Shown here in pieces: positions 8,005 through 15,558 of a stretch of 64,000 nucleotides of DNA. Origin of the DNA: Microbacterium jejuense (GTDB lineage Bacteria; Actinomycetota; Actinomycetes; Actinomycetales; Microbacteriaceae); the NCBI RefSeq assembly GCF_019511665.1, contig NZ_JAEUAW010000010.1:1-64000 (forward strand), written 5' to 3'. Under the pieces are notes generated by a model. It searched no databases. It was given only the letters and a program-made list of their open reading frames with translations, and was not told the origin of the DNA. The translations under genes were made by a program, and so were the position numbers. Position 1 is the first letter of the stretch; every line of letters starts with the position of its first letter.

Positions 8005-9170
8005 GCTTCATGTTCCGTGAGCGTCGCGACGCCGATCTGTCCAGCCTCATCCCCAGTCGTGGGTGGCGGAAGTCGCGGACGACGAAGGGCGCGCTCGCCC
8101 AGTCCGCAGGCTGGGCGTGCATCCGTCTCCGCGGCGACCTGATCTCGACCCTCCCTGTCGACGCGTTCCGCAAGACGTCGTTCGGTCAGATCGAGGTGCC
8201 CAAGCCGCCCATCCTCGTCGAGCCGGGCGGGTCCGAGGTCGACATCGTCGAGTGGCTCTACTCGACGCAGTCGGATCTCGACAGTGTCGGCAACACCGTC
8301 GGGCTCATCACTGAACGCGACGGCGTCAACCTCCCGCGTCGCATCGACCTCGTCGCACAGGAGGACGTGCGCATCACCTCGGTCGCCGGGAAGGTGACCT
8401 ACTACATCGCCGGCAAGAAGACCGAGCGCGAGCACCTCTGGCATGAGCGGCAGTTCACGGCATCCGGCGTCGTCGTGGGCCTCTCACCCGTGTTCTATGC
8501 CGCGCTCGCGCTACAGCAGCACGCGGCCGCACAGGAGTTCGCTGCCGCATGGTTCGGTGGCGGCCTGGTCCCTATCGGTCACCTGAAGTACTCCGAGGCG
8601 AAGGTGCCGACAAGGGAGGCCGAGGCGATCAAGCTGCGCCACAAGCTCTCGATCGAGAACGGCGACCCGATGGTCACCGGCAAGGACTGGGAGTACAAGC
8701 CCATCGAGGCCGCGCAAGCGCAGGCGAACTTCATCGCCGCGATGCAGTTCAGCGACGTCGAGATGTGCCGCTACTTCGGTGTCCCCGGCGACCTCATCGA
8801 TGCGAACGTGTCGGGCGCCTCGATCACCTACGCGAACATCACGCAGCGCAACCTGCAGCTGCTCGTCATGAACCTCGGCCCAGCGATCAAGCGCCGTGAG
8901 ACGGCGCTGTCGAAGCTGCTGCCGGCACCCCGGTTCGTGAAGCTCAACAGCGACGCGCTGCTCCGCATGGATCCCGAGACCGTCTCGCGGATGCTCGGCC
9001 AGCAGGTCCGCGATCGCCTCGCCGCGCCATCCGAGGCGCGCGAGCTCCTCAACCGTGGCCCCTACACCGAAGAGCAGATGGCCGAGTTCCAGGCTCTCTT
9101 CCCCGCCCAGTACCCGAACCAGTCCCAGCCGACCGACCGCGCCGGCTACACGATCGGAGTCGACGCATGA
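8001..9170 (+). CDS. Portal protein (HK97 family)
   Basis: A 389-aa protein, normal length for an HK97-type portal. It starts at a GTG overlapping the previous stop. Family-typical features include an N-terminal GWACIRLRGDLISTLPVDAF-like segment, the ASGVVVGLSPVFYAA block before a long helix, QFSDVEMCRYFGVP, and a downstream NITQRNLQLLV stretch that corresponds to the conserved helical region near the channel. As a dodecamer it forms the DNA channel at one capsid vertex and docks the terminase. It overlaps the protease gene by 4 nt. Confidence 0.93.
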   Translation: MSFMFRERRDADLSSLIPSRGWRKSRTTKGALAQSAGWACIRLRGDLISTLPVDAFRKTSFGQIEVPKPPILVEPGGSEVDIVEWLYSTQSDLDSVGNTVGLITERDGVNLPRRIDLVAQEDVRITSVAGKVTYYIAGKKTEREHLWHERQFTASGVVVGLSPVFYAALALQQHAAAQEFAAAWFGGGLVPIGHLKYSEAKVPTREAEAIKLRHKLSIENGDPMVTGKDWEYKPIEAAQAQANFIAAMQFSDVEMCRYFGVPGDLIDANVSGASITYANITQRNLQLLVMNLGPAIKRRETALSKLLPAPRFVKLNSDALLRMDPETVSRMLGQQVRDRLAAPSEARELLNRGPYTEEQMAEFQALFPAQYPNQSQPTDRAGYTIGVDA

Positions 9171-9958
9171 CCTTCACCGCCACCATGGAAGCCGACATCG
9201 CCGGCCGCCGCGCGGCCTGCAGCGGCACACGTGCCATCCCCTCGTCGGAGCTGCGAAGTGAGGCATTCGCCGCGCAGCTGCGATCGAGCATCATCGAACA
9301 GAACGGCAAGGAGTTCGTGCAGCTCGAAGGCGTCGCCTCCGTCGTCGACACCTGGTACGAGATGTACGACTTCTGGGGCCCCTACTCCGAGAAGGTCGCC
9401 CGCGGCGCCTTCGACAAGACGCTCGCCGCGATGCCGGACGTCGCCTTCCTGCTCAACCACCGCGGCATGACGATGGCGCGCACCAAGGTCTCCCGAACCC
9501 TCACGCTCTGGACCGACGACGCCGGCAGCCTCGCCATGCGGGCGCTGCTGAACGCACAGCGCCAGGACGTGCAGGACCTGCGCCACGCCGTCGACGACGG
9601 TGACGTCGACCAGATGTCGTTCGCGTTCCGCATCACCGACGGCAACTGGAACATGGACTTCACCGAGTTCACCATCACCGAGGTCGACCTCGACCGCGGC
9701 GACGTGTCGGCCGTCAACTACGGAGCCAACCCGTACACGTCGATCAGCGCCCGGAGCAAGCAGGCGCTCGCATCCGTCGACGACCTTCCGGTGCCCGTGC
9801 TGCGCGCCCTCGTCGCGCGCGGGCAGGAGCGCCTCAGCGGCGCCGACGTCGACCAGGCGAGCGACGCCACCGTCGAGGAGCGGACGCAGCGCTCCGCGGC
9901 ATCCCTCGCCCTGTCCGCCGCGCTCGCTCGCGACGAGCTCCGCGCCGCCATCGCCTGA
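9167..9958 (+). CDS. Prohead maturation protease (HK97 family)
   Basis: A 263-aa serine protease of the U35/HK97 prohead protease type. The two key catalytic residues are in the expected contexts: H98 in FLLNHRG and S151 in DQMSFAFR, followed by the VDLDRGDVSAVNYGANP block that closes the family fold. The C-terminal 60 or so residues are helical and probably act as scaffold or capsid-binding tail. It cleaves the delta domain of the capsid protein encoded next, allowing expansion. Its start overlaps the portal stop (ATGA). Confidence 0.93.
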   Translation: MTFTATMEADIAGRRAACSGTRAIPSSELRSEAFAAQLRSSIIEQNGKEFVQLEGVASVVDTWYEMYDFWGPYSEKVARGAFDKTLAAMPDVAFLLNHRGMTMARTKVSRTLTLWTDDAGSLAMRALLNAQRQDVQDLRHAVDDGDVDQMSFAFRITDGNWNMDFTEFTITEVDLDRGDVSAVNYGANPYTSISARSKQALASVDDLPVPVLRALVARGQERLSGADVDQASDATVEERTQRSAASLALSAALARDELRAAIA

Positions 9959-10082
9959 ACTTCCGTCGCCGACCGGCCACGGATCCACCGCGCACGCATT
10001 CGGCCCATGCAGATGACGGACGGCCGACGCCAGATGAGCGACGCACCGCGCACCCATGAATCCCACTACTTGAGGAGAGATC

Positions 10083-11474
10083 ATGTTCGAACAGCTCATC
10101 GCGCGGCTCAACGCGCAGCGAGCAGCCCACGCCGCCCAGATCGAAGCCCTCCGCACCGAGGGCACCGCGCTCGCCGCACGCGAGGTGATGACCGACGACG
10201 AGCAGGCTCGCTCGCTCGCCATCGTCACCGAGCTCGCCCAGGCGCGCAGCGCACTCGCCGAGGTCGACACCCAGCTCGCCGCCGTGCGCGCCGAGCAGGA
10301 AGCCGACCAGCGCTCGACGGAGCAGGCGCAGGAGCGGCACTCCACCGCCGCCGATGCCCCGCTCGCGCGAGTCGGTGCCGAGCCTCGCACGTACACGCGC
10401 GAGAACGACCGCCGCGGCATGGAGTTCGCGCGCGACGTCGTGCTGCAGTTCATGCGCAACGACGCCGGTGCCAACGAGCGCCTCGCCCGTCACATGTCCG
10501 AGGAGCGCGTCGAGCGCGAACGCGCCGGCCACCCGCTCGTCGAGCGCGCCGGCGGCACGGCGAACTTCTCGGGCCTCGTCGTCCCGCAGTACCTGGTCGA
10601 CGAGTTCGCGCCGCTCGCCCGCGCCGGCCGTCCGTTCGCCGACGCCTGCCGCCACCACGATCTGCCCGAGACGGGTATGACGGTGAACATCGGCAAGGTC
10701 ACGACCGGCTCGACGGTTGACGACCAGGCGGCGGAGCACGCCGCGGCGTCGGAGACCGACATCGACGACACCCTGCTCACGATCAACGTGGCGACCGCAT
10801 CGGGCGCCCAGACCGTGTCGCGGCAGGGCGTCGAGCGTGGCGTCGGCGTCGAGGACACGATCGTCCAGGATCTCTTCGGGGCCTGGGCGATGAACCTCGA
10901 CAGCAAGCTGCTCAACAAGGCGACCATCGGTCTCACGAACGTGGCGACCGCGATCACCTACACGTCGGGTGCGCCGACCGCCACTGAGCTCTACCCGAAG
11001 CTCATCGGCGGCGCGGCTGCGGTCGAGGCAGCGCTGCTGAACGTGATGCTCGGCGACACCATCGCCGTCATGCACTCGCGTCGGTGGTACTGGCTGCAGA
11101 CGCAGCTGTCGTCGACGTGGCCGCTGTTCGGGCAGCCGGGCGTCGCGGCGCAGCTGGCTGGCGAGAACTTCGGTGAGCGGTACGGTGCGGGCTTCCGTGG
11201 CGTGCTGCCCAACGGCACACCGGTGATCGTCGACAACAACGTCGCGACGAACCTCGGCGCGGGCACCAACCAGGACGAGATCTACTTCGGCGCCCAGTCG
11301 GAGAACCACCTCTGGGAGGACCCGAACGCGCCCGTGCTCATCAAGGCCGAGCAGTCGCAGGCCAAGAAGCTCGACATCGACCTGGTCGTGTACGGCTACT
11401 ACGCCTACACCGCGACGCGTCGCGCGCACGCCCAGAAGATCTCGGGCACCGGTCTGGTGGCACCCACCTTCTGA
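10083..11474 (+). CDS. Major capsid protein (HK97 fold) with N-terminal delta domain
   Basis: A 463-aa protein. Residues 1 to about 75 form a coiled-coil delta (scaffolding) domain that the adjacent protease should remove. The mature part begins near the RTYTRENDRRG region and contains HK97-fold landmarks such as GGTANFSGLVVPQYL, ASETDIDDTLLTI, TVSRQGVE and the C-terminal KKLDIDLVVYGYYAYTATRR. A very strong ribosome binding site (GAGGAGA) precedes the ATG, consistent with high expression. A long hairpin directly after the stop probably sets the 3' end of an abundant capsid transcript. A 124-bp gap lies between protease and capsid; no gene is seen there. Confidence 0.95.
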   Translation: MFEQLIARLNAQRAAHAAQIEALRTEGTALAAREVMTDDEQARSLAIVTELAQARSALAEVDTQLAAVRAEQEADQRSTEQAQERHSTAADAPLARVGAEPRTYTRENDRRGMEFARDVVLQFMRNDAGANERLARHMSEERVERERAGHPLVERAGGTANFSGLVVPQYLVDEFAPLARAGRPFADACRHHDLPETGMTVNIGKVTTGSTVDDQAAEHAAASETDIDDTLLTINVATASGAQTVSRQGVERGVGVEDTIVQDLFGAWAMNLDSKLLNKATIGLTNVATAITYTSGAPTATELYPKLIGGAAAVEAALLNVMLGDTIAVMHSRRWYWLQTQLSSTWPLFGQPGVAAQLAGENFGERYGAGFRGVLPNGTPVIVDNNVATNLGAGTNQDEIYFGAQSENHLWEDPNAPVLIKAEQSQAKKLDIDLVVYGYYAYTATRRAHAQKISGTGLVAPTF

Positions 11475-11521
11475 TCGTGACCGGCCGGGGCGGGCATCCG
11501 CCCGCTCCGGCCTCCACGATC
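11473..11521 (+). terminator. Hairpin after the capsid gene
   Basis: A two-tier stem: outer 7 bp (11473-11479 with 11515-11521), a small internal loop, then 13 bp (11483-11495 with 11500-11512, one G-U pair) closed by a 4-nt loop. No T-run follows, so it may act as a partial terminator or an mRNA-stabilising end that raises capsid output over downstream genes. Confidence 0.55.
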
Positions 11522-11546
11522 CCGACCCCCAACGGGAGGAGCCGCC

Positions 11547-11774
11547 ATGGCGGAGAGCAAGAAGCCGGCCGACAAGGAGTTCGCCGGCAACCAGCGCAAG
11601 GAGTACCTCGACGGCCTGAAGGTCGAGCTCGCGGGATACAAGCGCTACGGCAACAAGGAACGCGAGGCCGACGTCCTCGCCGAGATCAAGCGCGTCACTG
11701 GCGGCCGCGGCAACGCCCAGTCGGCGAAGGCGCCCACGTCGAACGCAGCGAGCACACCGCCCGCGCAGGCGTGA
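11547..11774 (+). CDS. Small head-region protein
   Basis: A 75-aa charged protein with a Lys/Glu-rich N-terminus (RKEYLDGLKVELAGYKRYGN) predicted as a helical hairpin and a disordered Thr/Pro/Ala tail. GGGAGGAG lies 5 nt before the ATG. Short proteins of this form follow the capsid gene in many actinobacterial siphophages; their function is unknown, and head decoration or connector assembly is possible from position alone. Confidence 0.7.
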   Translation: MAESKKPADKEFAGNQRKEYLDGLKVELAGYKRYGNKEREADVLAEIKRVTGGRGNAQSAKAPTSNAASTPPAQA

Positions 11775-11786
11775 CAGGAGGACGGT

Positions 11787-12590
11787 ATGCCCATCGACAT
11801 CGGAACCCAGACGGAGGTCCAGTGGACCCGGGGCGCTGGGCATACCGTCACCCTCGCCGTCACCAAGCCCGACGGCACAACCCTCACGCCGGCACCCACC
11901 GTCACTGAGACGAGCGGCGTCTACAAGGCGACGGTTCCGGGGGCCCAGCCCGGGCGCTACGTACTGCACTGGACCGACACCACCGCGCCCACCACCACCT
12001 ACACCGACACGCTCGAGGTGTGGCCGGCGGATCCCCGGTTCCTCATCAGCGTCGCCGACGCCGTGCAGGGTCTCAAGTGGACGCCGGCGCAGGTGGCAGC
12101 CGAGGCCGACAAGCTGCGCCTCTACATCGCGACCGCGACCGAGGTCCTCGAAGACATCGCGGGCGCGCTGCTCGCACGCACCGTCGAGCAGTACGCCGAC
12201 GGCGGCCGCACCGGCGTAGCCCTCTGGGAACGCCCCACGGAGATCCTCTCTGTCACCGTCGACGGCACCACGACCGAGAAGTACATCCCGAACCTCAACG
12301 CCGCGATCGTCTACTCGAAGCCCGCCGGGTCGCGCTTCTCGCCCGGGATCCAGAACGTCGTCATCACGTACCAGACCGGGTCCGAGCAGACATCGCCGTC
12401 GGTGCAGCTCGCCGCGCGCGAGCTCGTTCGACACCTGATCCAGGTCGGGCAGCAGGCACTCAGCGGAGCGCCTTCCGAGCCGGTCGTGCTCGACCCACGC
12501 CAGACGTCGCTCACCAGGTCCGGCTTCGCCGTCCCGAACCGGGTCATCGAGTTGATCGGCAACCATCACGCACTGCCTGGGACCGCCTGA
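11787..12590 (+). CDS. Head-tail connector protein with N-terminal Ig-like domain
   Basis: A 267-aa protein in two parts. Residues 1 to about 85 are beta-rich (VTLAVTKPDGTTLTPAPTVTE, GRYVLHWTDTT) and look like an Ig or fibronectin-type domain. From about residue 88 (FLISVADAVQGLKWT) a helical part follows, resembling the gp6-like head-tail adaptors in which helices pack against the portal, and it ends in a conserved-looking LAARELVRHLIQ...SGFAVPNRVIELI. The next gene starts on its stop codon (TGATG). Position and helical core support the connector role; the Ig domain may project outward. Confidence 0.7.
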   Translation: MPIDIGTQTEVQWTRGAGHTVTLAVTKPDGTTLTPAPTVTETSGVYKATVPGAQPGRYVLHWTDTTAPTTTYTDTLEVWPADPRFLISVADAVQGLKWTPAQVAAEADKLRLYIATATEVLEDIAGALLARTVEQYADGGRTGVALWERPTEILSVTVDGTTTEKYIPNLNAAIVYSKPAGSRFSPGIQNVVITYQTGSEQTSPSVQLAARELVRHLIQVGQQALSGAPSEPVVLDPRQTSLTRSGFAVPNRVIELIGNHHALPGTA

Positions 12591-13078
12591 TGCCCGCTCA
12601 GCTCGCGATCGCTACGCACCAGTACAAGCTCGCGATGTTCACGGCGGCGAAGGAACTGTGGGCCACCAGCAACCCGGAGTTCCTCGTCTGCTGGGGCAGG
12701 GTCGGCACCAACGTCCCCGATCAGTACGTCGAGTTCCACGGCGTCGACAACGTCGACACCTTCGCGACCATGGATACGAAGCGCACCGCAGAGGAGACGC
12801 TCAACCTCGAGGTCACCTGGTGGGTGACGAGGTTCGGGGATCCCGAGTTCGCGGGCCCCGCTGCCGAGGAGTACATGTACGCCCGCATGGCTGAGTTCGA
12901 GCGATACGTGCGCGTGACCAACACGACCCTCGCCGGCATCCTCGACGGGTTCAACGTCCGCCACACTCGCCTCACACGGCAAGCCACCGACGACGCCCAG
13001 GTCGAACGCGACAGCGTGCAGGGACGTCTCGCGGCCGCAATCACCATCTTCGAAGCCAAGACCCGCCTCACCAGCTAG
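12590..13078 (+). CDS. Putative tail terminator / neck protein
   Basis: A 162-aa mixed alpha/beta protein starting on the previous stop codon. It lies between the connector and the tail tube, where HK97-like phages encode the protein that caps the tail and joins it to the head. Strands such as FLVCWGRVGTNVPDQYVEF and the closing VQGRLAAAITIFEAKTRL are compatible with the tail terminator fold, but assignment rests mostly on gene order. Confidence 0.55.
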   Translation: MPAQLAIATHQYKLAMFTAAKELWATSNPEFLVCWGRVGTNVPDQYVEFHGVDNVDTFATMDTKRTAEETLNLEVTWWVTRFGDPEFAGPAAEEYMYARMAEFERYVRVTNTTLAGILDGFNVRHTRLTRQATDDAQVERDSVQGRLAAAITIFEAKTRLTS

Positions 13079-13087
13079 GAGCCGACC

Positions 13088-13363
13088 GTGACCAAGCAGC
13101 TCATCCACCGCTCACCACTCGGCGAGCTGGAGATCCCCACCGTCCTCGAACCCGTCGCGGCCGGCGTCCCCTTCGAGGTCGACGACGACATCGCCGCCAG
13201 CCTCCTCGAACAGCACGAGCTCTACGAGCTCGCCAAGAAGCCCACCGTCCCCGAGCTCAAGGCGATCGCCGCCGAACGCGGTATCGACATCACCGGCCTC
13301 AAGAAGGCCGCCGACATCAGCGCCGCGATCGCCGCGGCCGACGCCGAGGAGGAAGGCGAATGA
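13088..13363 (+). CDS. Small protein with HeH/LEM-like C-terminus
   Basis: A 91-aa protein from a GTG start. Residues about 53-87 (TVPELKAIAAERGIDITG followed by a Lys-rich turn) match the short helix-extended loop-helix motif seen in phage connector-region proteins and in Rho N-terminal/SAP-like DNA-binding modules. The N-terminal half is beta-rich and acidic. It overlaps the tail tube start by 4 nt. A structural or assembly role is inferred from context. Confidence 0.7.
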   Translation: MTKQLIHRSPLGELEIPTVLEPVAAGVPFEVDDDIAASLLEQHELYELAKKPTVPELKAIAAERGIDITGLKKAADISAAIAAADAEEEGE

Positions 13364-14379
13364 TCCAGGCGGACTGCTCCATCGGTTTCAAGAAGGAGAC
13401 CACGTACGGCACCGCCGTCACGGTCGACCGCTTCGCCGAGTTCACCAGCGAGACCCTCGACTTCGAGCGCACCTTCTACCAGGGCAACGGCCTGCGGCCG
13501 GGATCCCGGCTCGCGCGCTCCGGACGCCGCTCGCTGGTCAAGGACGGCGGCGCCGGCGACATCGAGCTTGAGGTGCTGTCGAAAGGCCTCGGCACTCTCT
13601 ACGAGGCGCTCTTCGGGACCGCGACCTCGACGCTCGTCTCGGCCGGCCTGTACCAGCAGCTGTTCACGCTGCAGAAGACGGACTACCTGCCGTCCCTCAC
13701 GATCCAGAAGGGCATCCCGCGGCTCGGCGCCGACCTCGTCGACGCCTACACCTTCAAGGGTGCGACGAACACCTCGTGGGAAATGTCGATGGGCAACAGC
13801 GAGGTCCTCAAGCTGAAGACCTCGTGGACGGCCCGCGAGGTCGACACCACCATCGCCTACGCGACGCCGTCGTACCCGAGCGCTGCCGAGCTGTTCAGCT
13901 TCATCTCTGGGCAGATCGTCATCGGTGGGGCCGTCACCGTCCCCACCGCCACGGCACTCGCGACGGGCGGCACCGCGGCCGGCAACATCCGCGACTTCTC
14001 GCTGTCCGTCGACCAGAAGCTCGACGACAACGGGTACAACCTCGGGGGCAACGGCAAGCGATCCCGCCGCGGCGCGGTGCAGCTCGCGGAGGTGAAGGGC
14101 AAGGTGACAGCCGAGTACGACTCGACAACGCTGCGCGACGCTGTGCGCGACCAGCAGCCGATCGCGCTCGTCGCCACCTTCGCCGCGGCCGCCGACATCA
14201 CCGCGGGGCAGAAGCCGACCGTGCAGATCACCATCCCCGACATCCGGTTCGAGGGCGAGCTGCCCAAGTCCAACGGCGGCGACGTGATCACGCAGGCGCT
14301 GGACTTCACCGCGTTCGACGGCCTCGTCGCGGCGCACGCCCTGTACCTCGCAGTCCGCACCGCCGACACCGCCCTCTGA
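13360..14379 (+). CDS. Major tail tube protein
   Basis: A 339-aa, almost entirely beta-strand protein typical of siphophage tail tubes. The opening (GFKKETTYGTAVTVDRF) and the strand-rich body with Gly/Ser-rich turns match actinophage tube proteins. It precedes the tail chaperone and tape measure, as expected. Length is above the 200-250 aa common size, so an inserted surface domain, probably in the middle (VTVPTATALATGGTAAGN), is likely. Hexamers of it stack to form the non-contractile tail tube. Confidence 0.85.
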   Translation: MIQADCSIGFKKETTYGTAVTVDRFAEFTSETLDFERTFYQGNGLRPGSRLARSGRRSLVKDGGAGDIELEVLSKGLGTLYEALFGTATSTLVSAGLYQQLFTLQKTDYLPSLTIQKGIPRLGADLVDAYTFKGATNTSWEMSMGNSEVLKLKTSWTAREVDTTIAYATPSYPSAAELFSFISGQIVIGGAVTVPTATALATGGTAAGNIRDFSLSVDQKLDDNGYNLGGNGKRSRRGAVQLAEVKGKVTAEYDSTTLRDAVRDQQPIALVATFAAAADITAGQKPTVQITIPDIRFEGELPKSNGGDVITQALDFTAFDGLVAAHALYLAVRTADTAL

Positions 14380-14381
14380 CG

Positions 14382-14957
14382 ATGCCACTCAGCGGGCCCG
14401 AGTTCGACATCGAGACGCCCCGCCTGAAAGAGGTCATCGACCGCCTCAAGGCGATCAACCCGAAGCTCGCGACTAACCTCCGTCGCGAGCTTCGGGCGTC
14501 AGGCGAGGAGATCATCGCGGCACAGCGGGCCGAGCTCGCCAAGCGCCCACCGCGAGTCGGCTCGTCGCAGAAGAAGCTCCGGCTCATCACGCCGCGCAAC
14601 GGCGACAAGCCTTACTTCGCCTTCCGCCGTACCTACCAGCCGGGCGACACCCGCGAGGGCGGCGTGAGCAACCTGCGCGACCAGATCGCCGCAGGGCTGC
14701 GCACCCGCGTCGTCACCGCAGCATCCCGCGACGGCGTCGAGGTGAAGACCAACGGGCCGCGCGTCGGCGGCTCGAACATGGCGCGCGTCTGGCAGTCGAA
14801 GGAGTTCCGTCACCCCGTGTTCGGGAACGACAGCGAGTGGGCCGTCCAGTTCGGCTCCCCGTACTTCTTCGGCCCCGTCACCGACGAGCTCCGCAACAAC
14901 ATGCGCGACCGCATCACCCGTGCTGTCGACGACGCCCTCGCCGCCGCTGGCGGCTGA
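14382..14957 (+). CDS. Minor tail / HK97 gp10-like protein
   Basis: A 191-aa basic protein starting 2 nt after the tube gene. Its N-terminal helix (IDRLKAINPKLATNLRRELR, EEIIAAQRAELAK) and central PRVGSSQKK segment resemble the HK97 gp10-type tail component that helps join or finish the tail. The C-terminus (VQFGSPYFFGPVTDEL) is well ordered. In most phages this gene lies before the tube gene, so its place here is slightly unusual, and a different minor tail role is possible. Confidence 0.6.
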   Translation: MPLSGPEFDIETPRLKEVIDRLKAINPKLATNLRRELRASGEEIIAAQRAELAKRPPRVGSSQKKLRLITPRNGDKPYFAFRRTYQPGDTREGGVSNLRDQIAAGLRTRVVTAASRDGVEVKTNGPRVGGSNMARVWQSKEFRHPVFGNDSEWAVQFGSPYFFGPVTDELRNNMRDRITRAVDDALAAAGG

Positions 14958-14971
14958 CGAAAGGAACCCCC

Positions 14972-15334
14972 GTGAAGGTCAAGATCAACGTGCGCCTCGA
15001 AAGCGCACCCGCAGCCGAGGGACACACCCTCGTCGTCAAACGCCGCACCCGTGACATCGCGAACTTCCAGCGCGCGACCGGCTGGACGATGGAGCGGATG
15101 CAGAACGAGGTCAGCGAGGCCGACGTGCTCGGCATCCCCATCGCCACGTTTTTCGCGCTCACCAACGCCGGCTTCACGCCGGACTGGGACGAGCTGCTCG
15201 ACCAGGAGCCCGACGCGTTCGAAGCGATCGAGGAGCCCGGAGACGAGAGGGAGGCGGAGGAACCCGCGGACCCTCACCAGCTCCCCGCGGATTCCGCTCC
15301 GGACGGCGACGCGCCCGCACCGGCTCAGGCGTAG
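14972..15334 (+). CDS. Tail assembly chaperone (G form)
   Basis: A 120-aa acidic protein from a GTG start behind AAAGGAA. The folded part (RRTRDIANFQRATGWTMERM, IATFFALTNAGFTPDWDELL) fits actinophage tail assembly chaperones, which coat the tape measure during tail assembly. The tail is disordered and acidic. It is the expected shorter product of a two-product chaperone locus lying directly before the tape measure gene. Confidence 0.8.
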   Translation: MKVKINVRLESAPAAEGHTLVVKRRTRDIANFQRATGWTMERMQNEVSEADVLGIPIATFFALTNAGFTPDWDELLDQEPDAFEAIEEPGDEREAEEPADPHQLPADSAPDGDAPAPAQA

Positions 15335-15552
15335 TCGATCAGTTCCTCGCCGCGGAACCGTGGATCGAGGAACAGATCATGCGCCGGTTCGTGGGGATCG
15401 GGCACGTCTTCCATCACACCCTGCACGACATCGAGCAGCTGGAGCTCCACCACTGGCTGCAGCTCGCGATCGCGTACGACGAGCACGTCGAAGAGACCAA
15501 GCGGCAAGCGGCCAAGCACCGCACATCCCGCACGCCCATCCGCAGGAGGTGA
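14972..15552 (+). CDS. Tail assembly chaperone GT form, probable -1 frameshift
   Basis: Downstream of the G stop (15332-15334) the -1 frame continues open to 15552 and encodes an ordered segment including FLAAEPWIEEQIMRRFVGIG and IEQLELHHWLQLAIAYDEH, which fits the T part of chaperone fusions. The -1 frame has no stop from 15055 onward, so slippage anywhere in the second half of G would give a GT fusion. A canonical slippery heptamer was not identified; the only obvious homopolymer run is the five T's around 15149-15153. Alternatively, T starts alone at the ATG at 15379, which has GAGGAA 7 nt upstream. Confidence 0.55.
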
Positions 15553-15558
15553 CGCCAC

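Noticed and set aside
9834..12569. A 911-codon open frame on the minus strand opposite the capsid and connector genes
   Set aside because: Same reason: it mirrors codon bias of the plus-strand structural genes, has no ribosome binding site and no recognisable domain.
15149..15153. The T-run in G as the frameshift site
   Set aside because: Slippage here would drop half of G, and the P-site pairing after a -1 shift is imperfect. It is mentioned as the only homopolymer, not proposed as the site.
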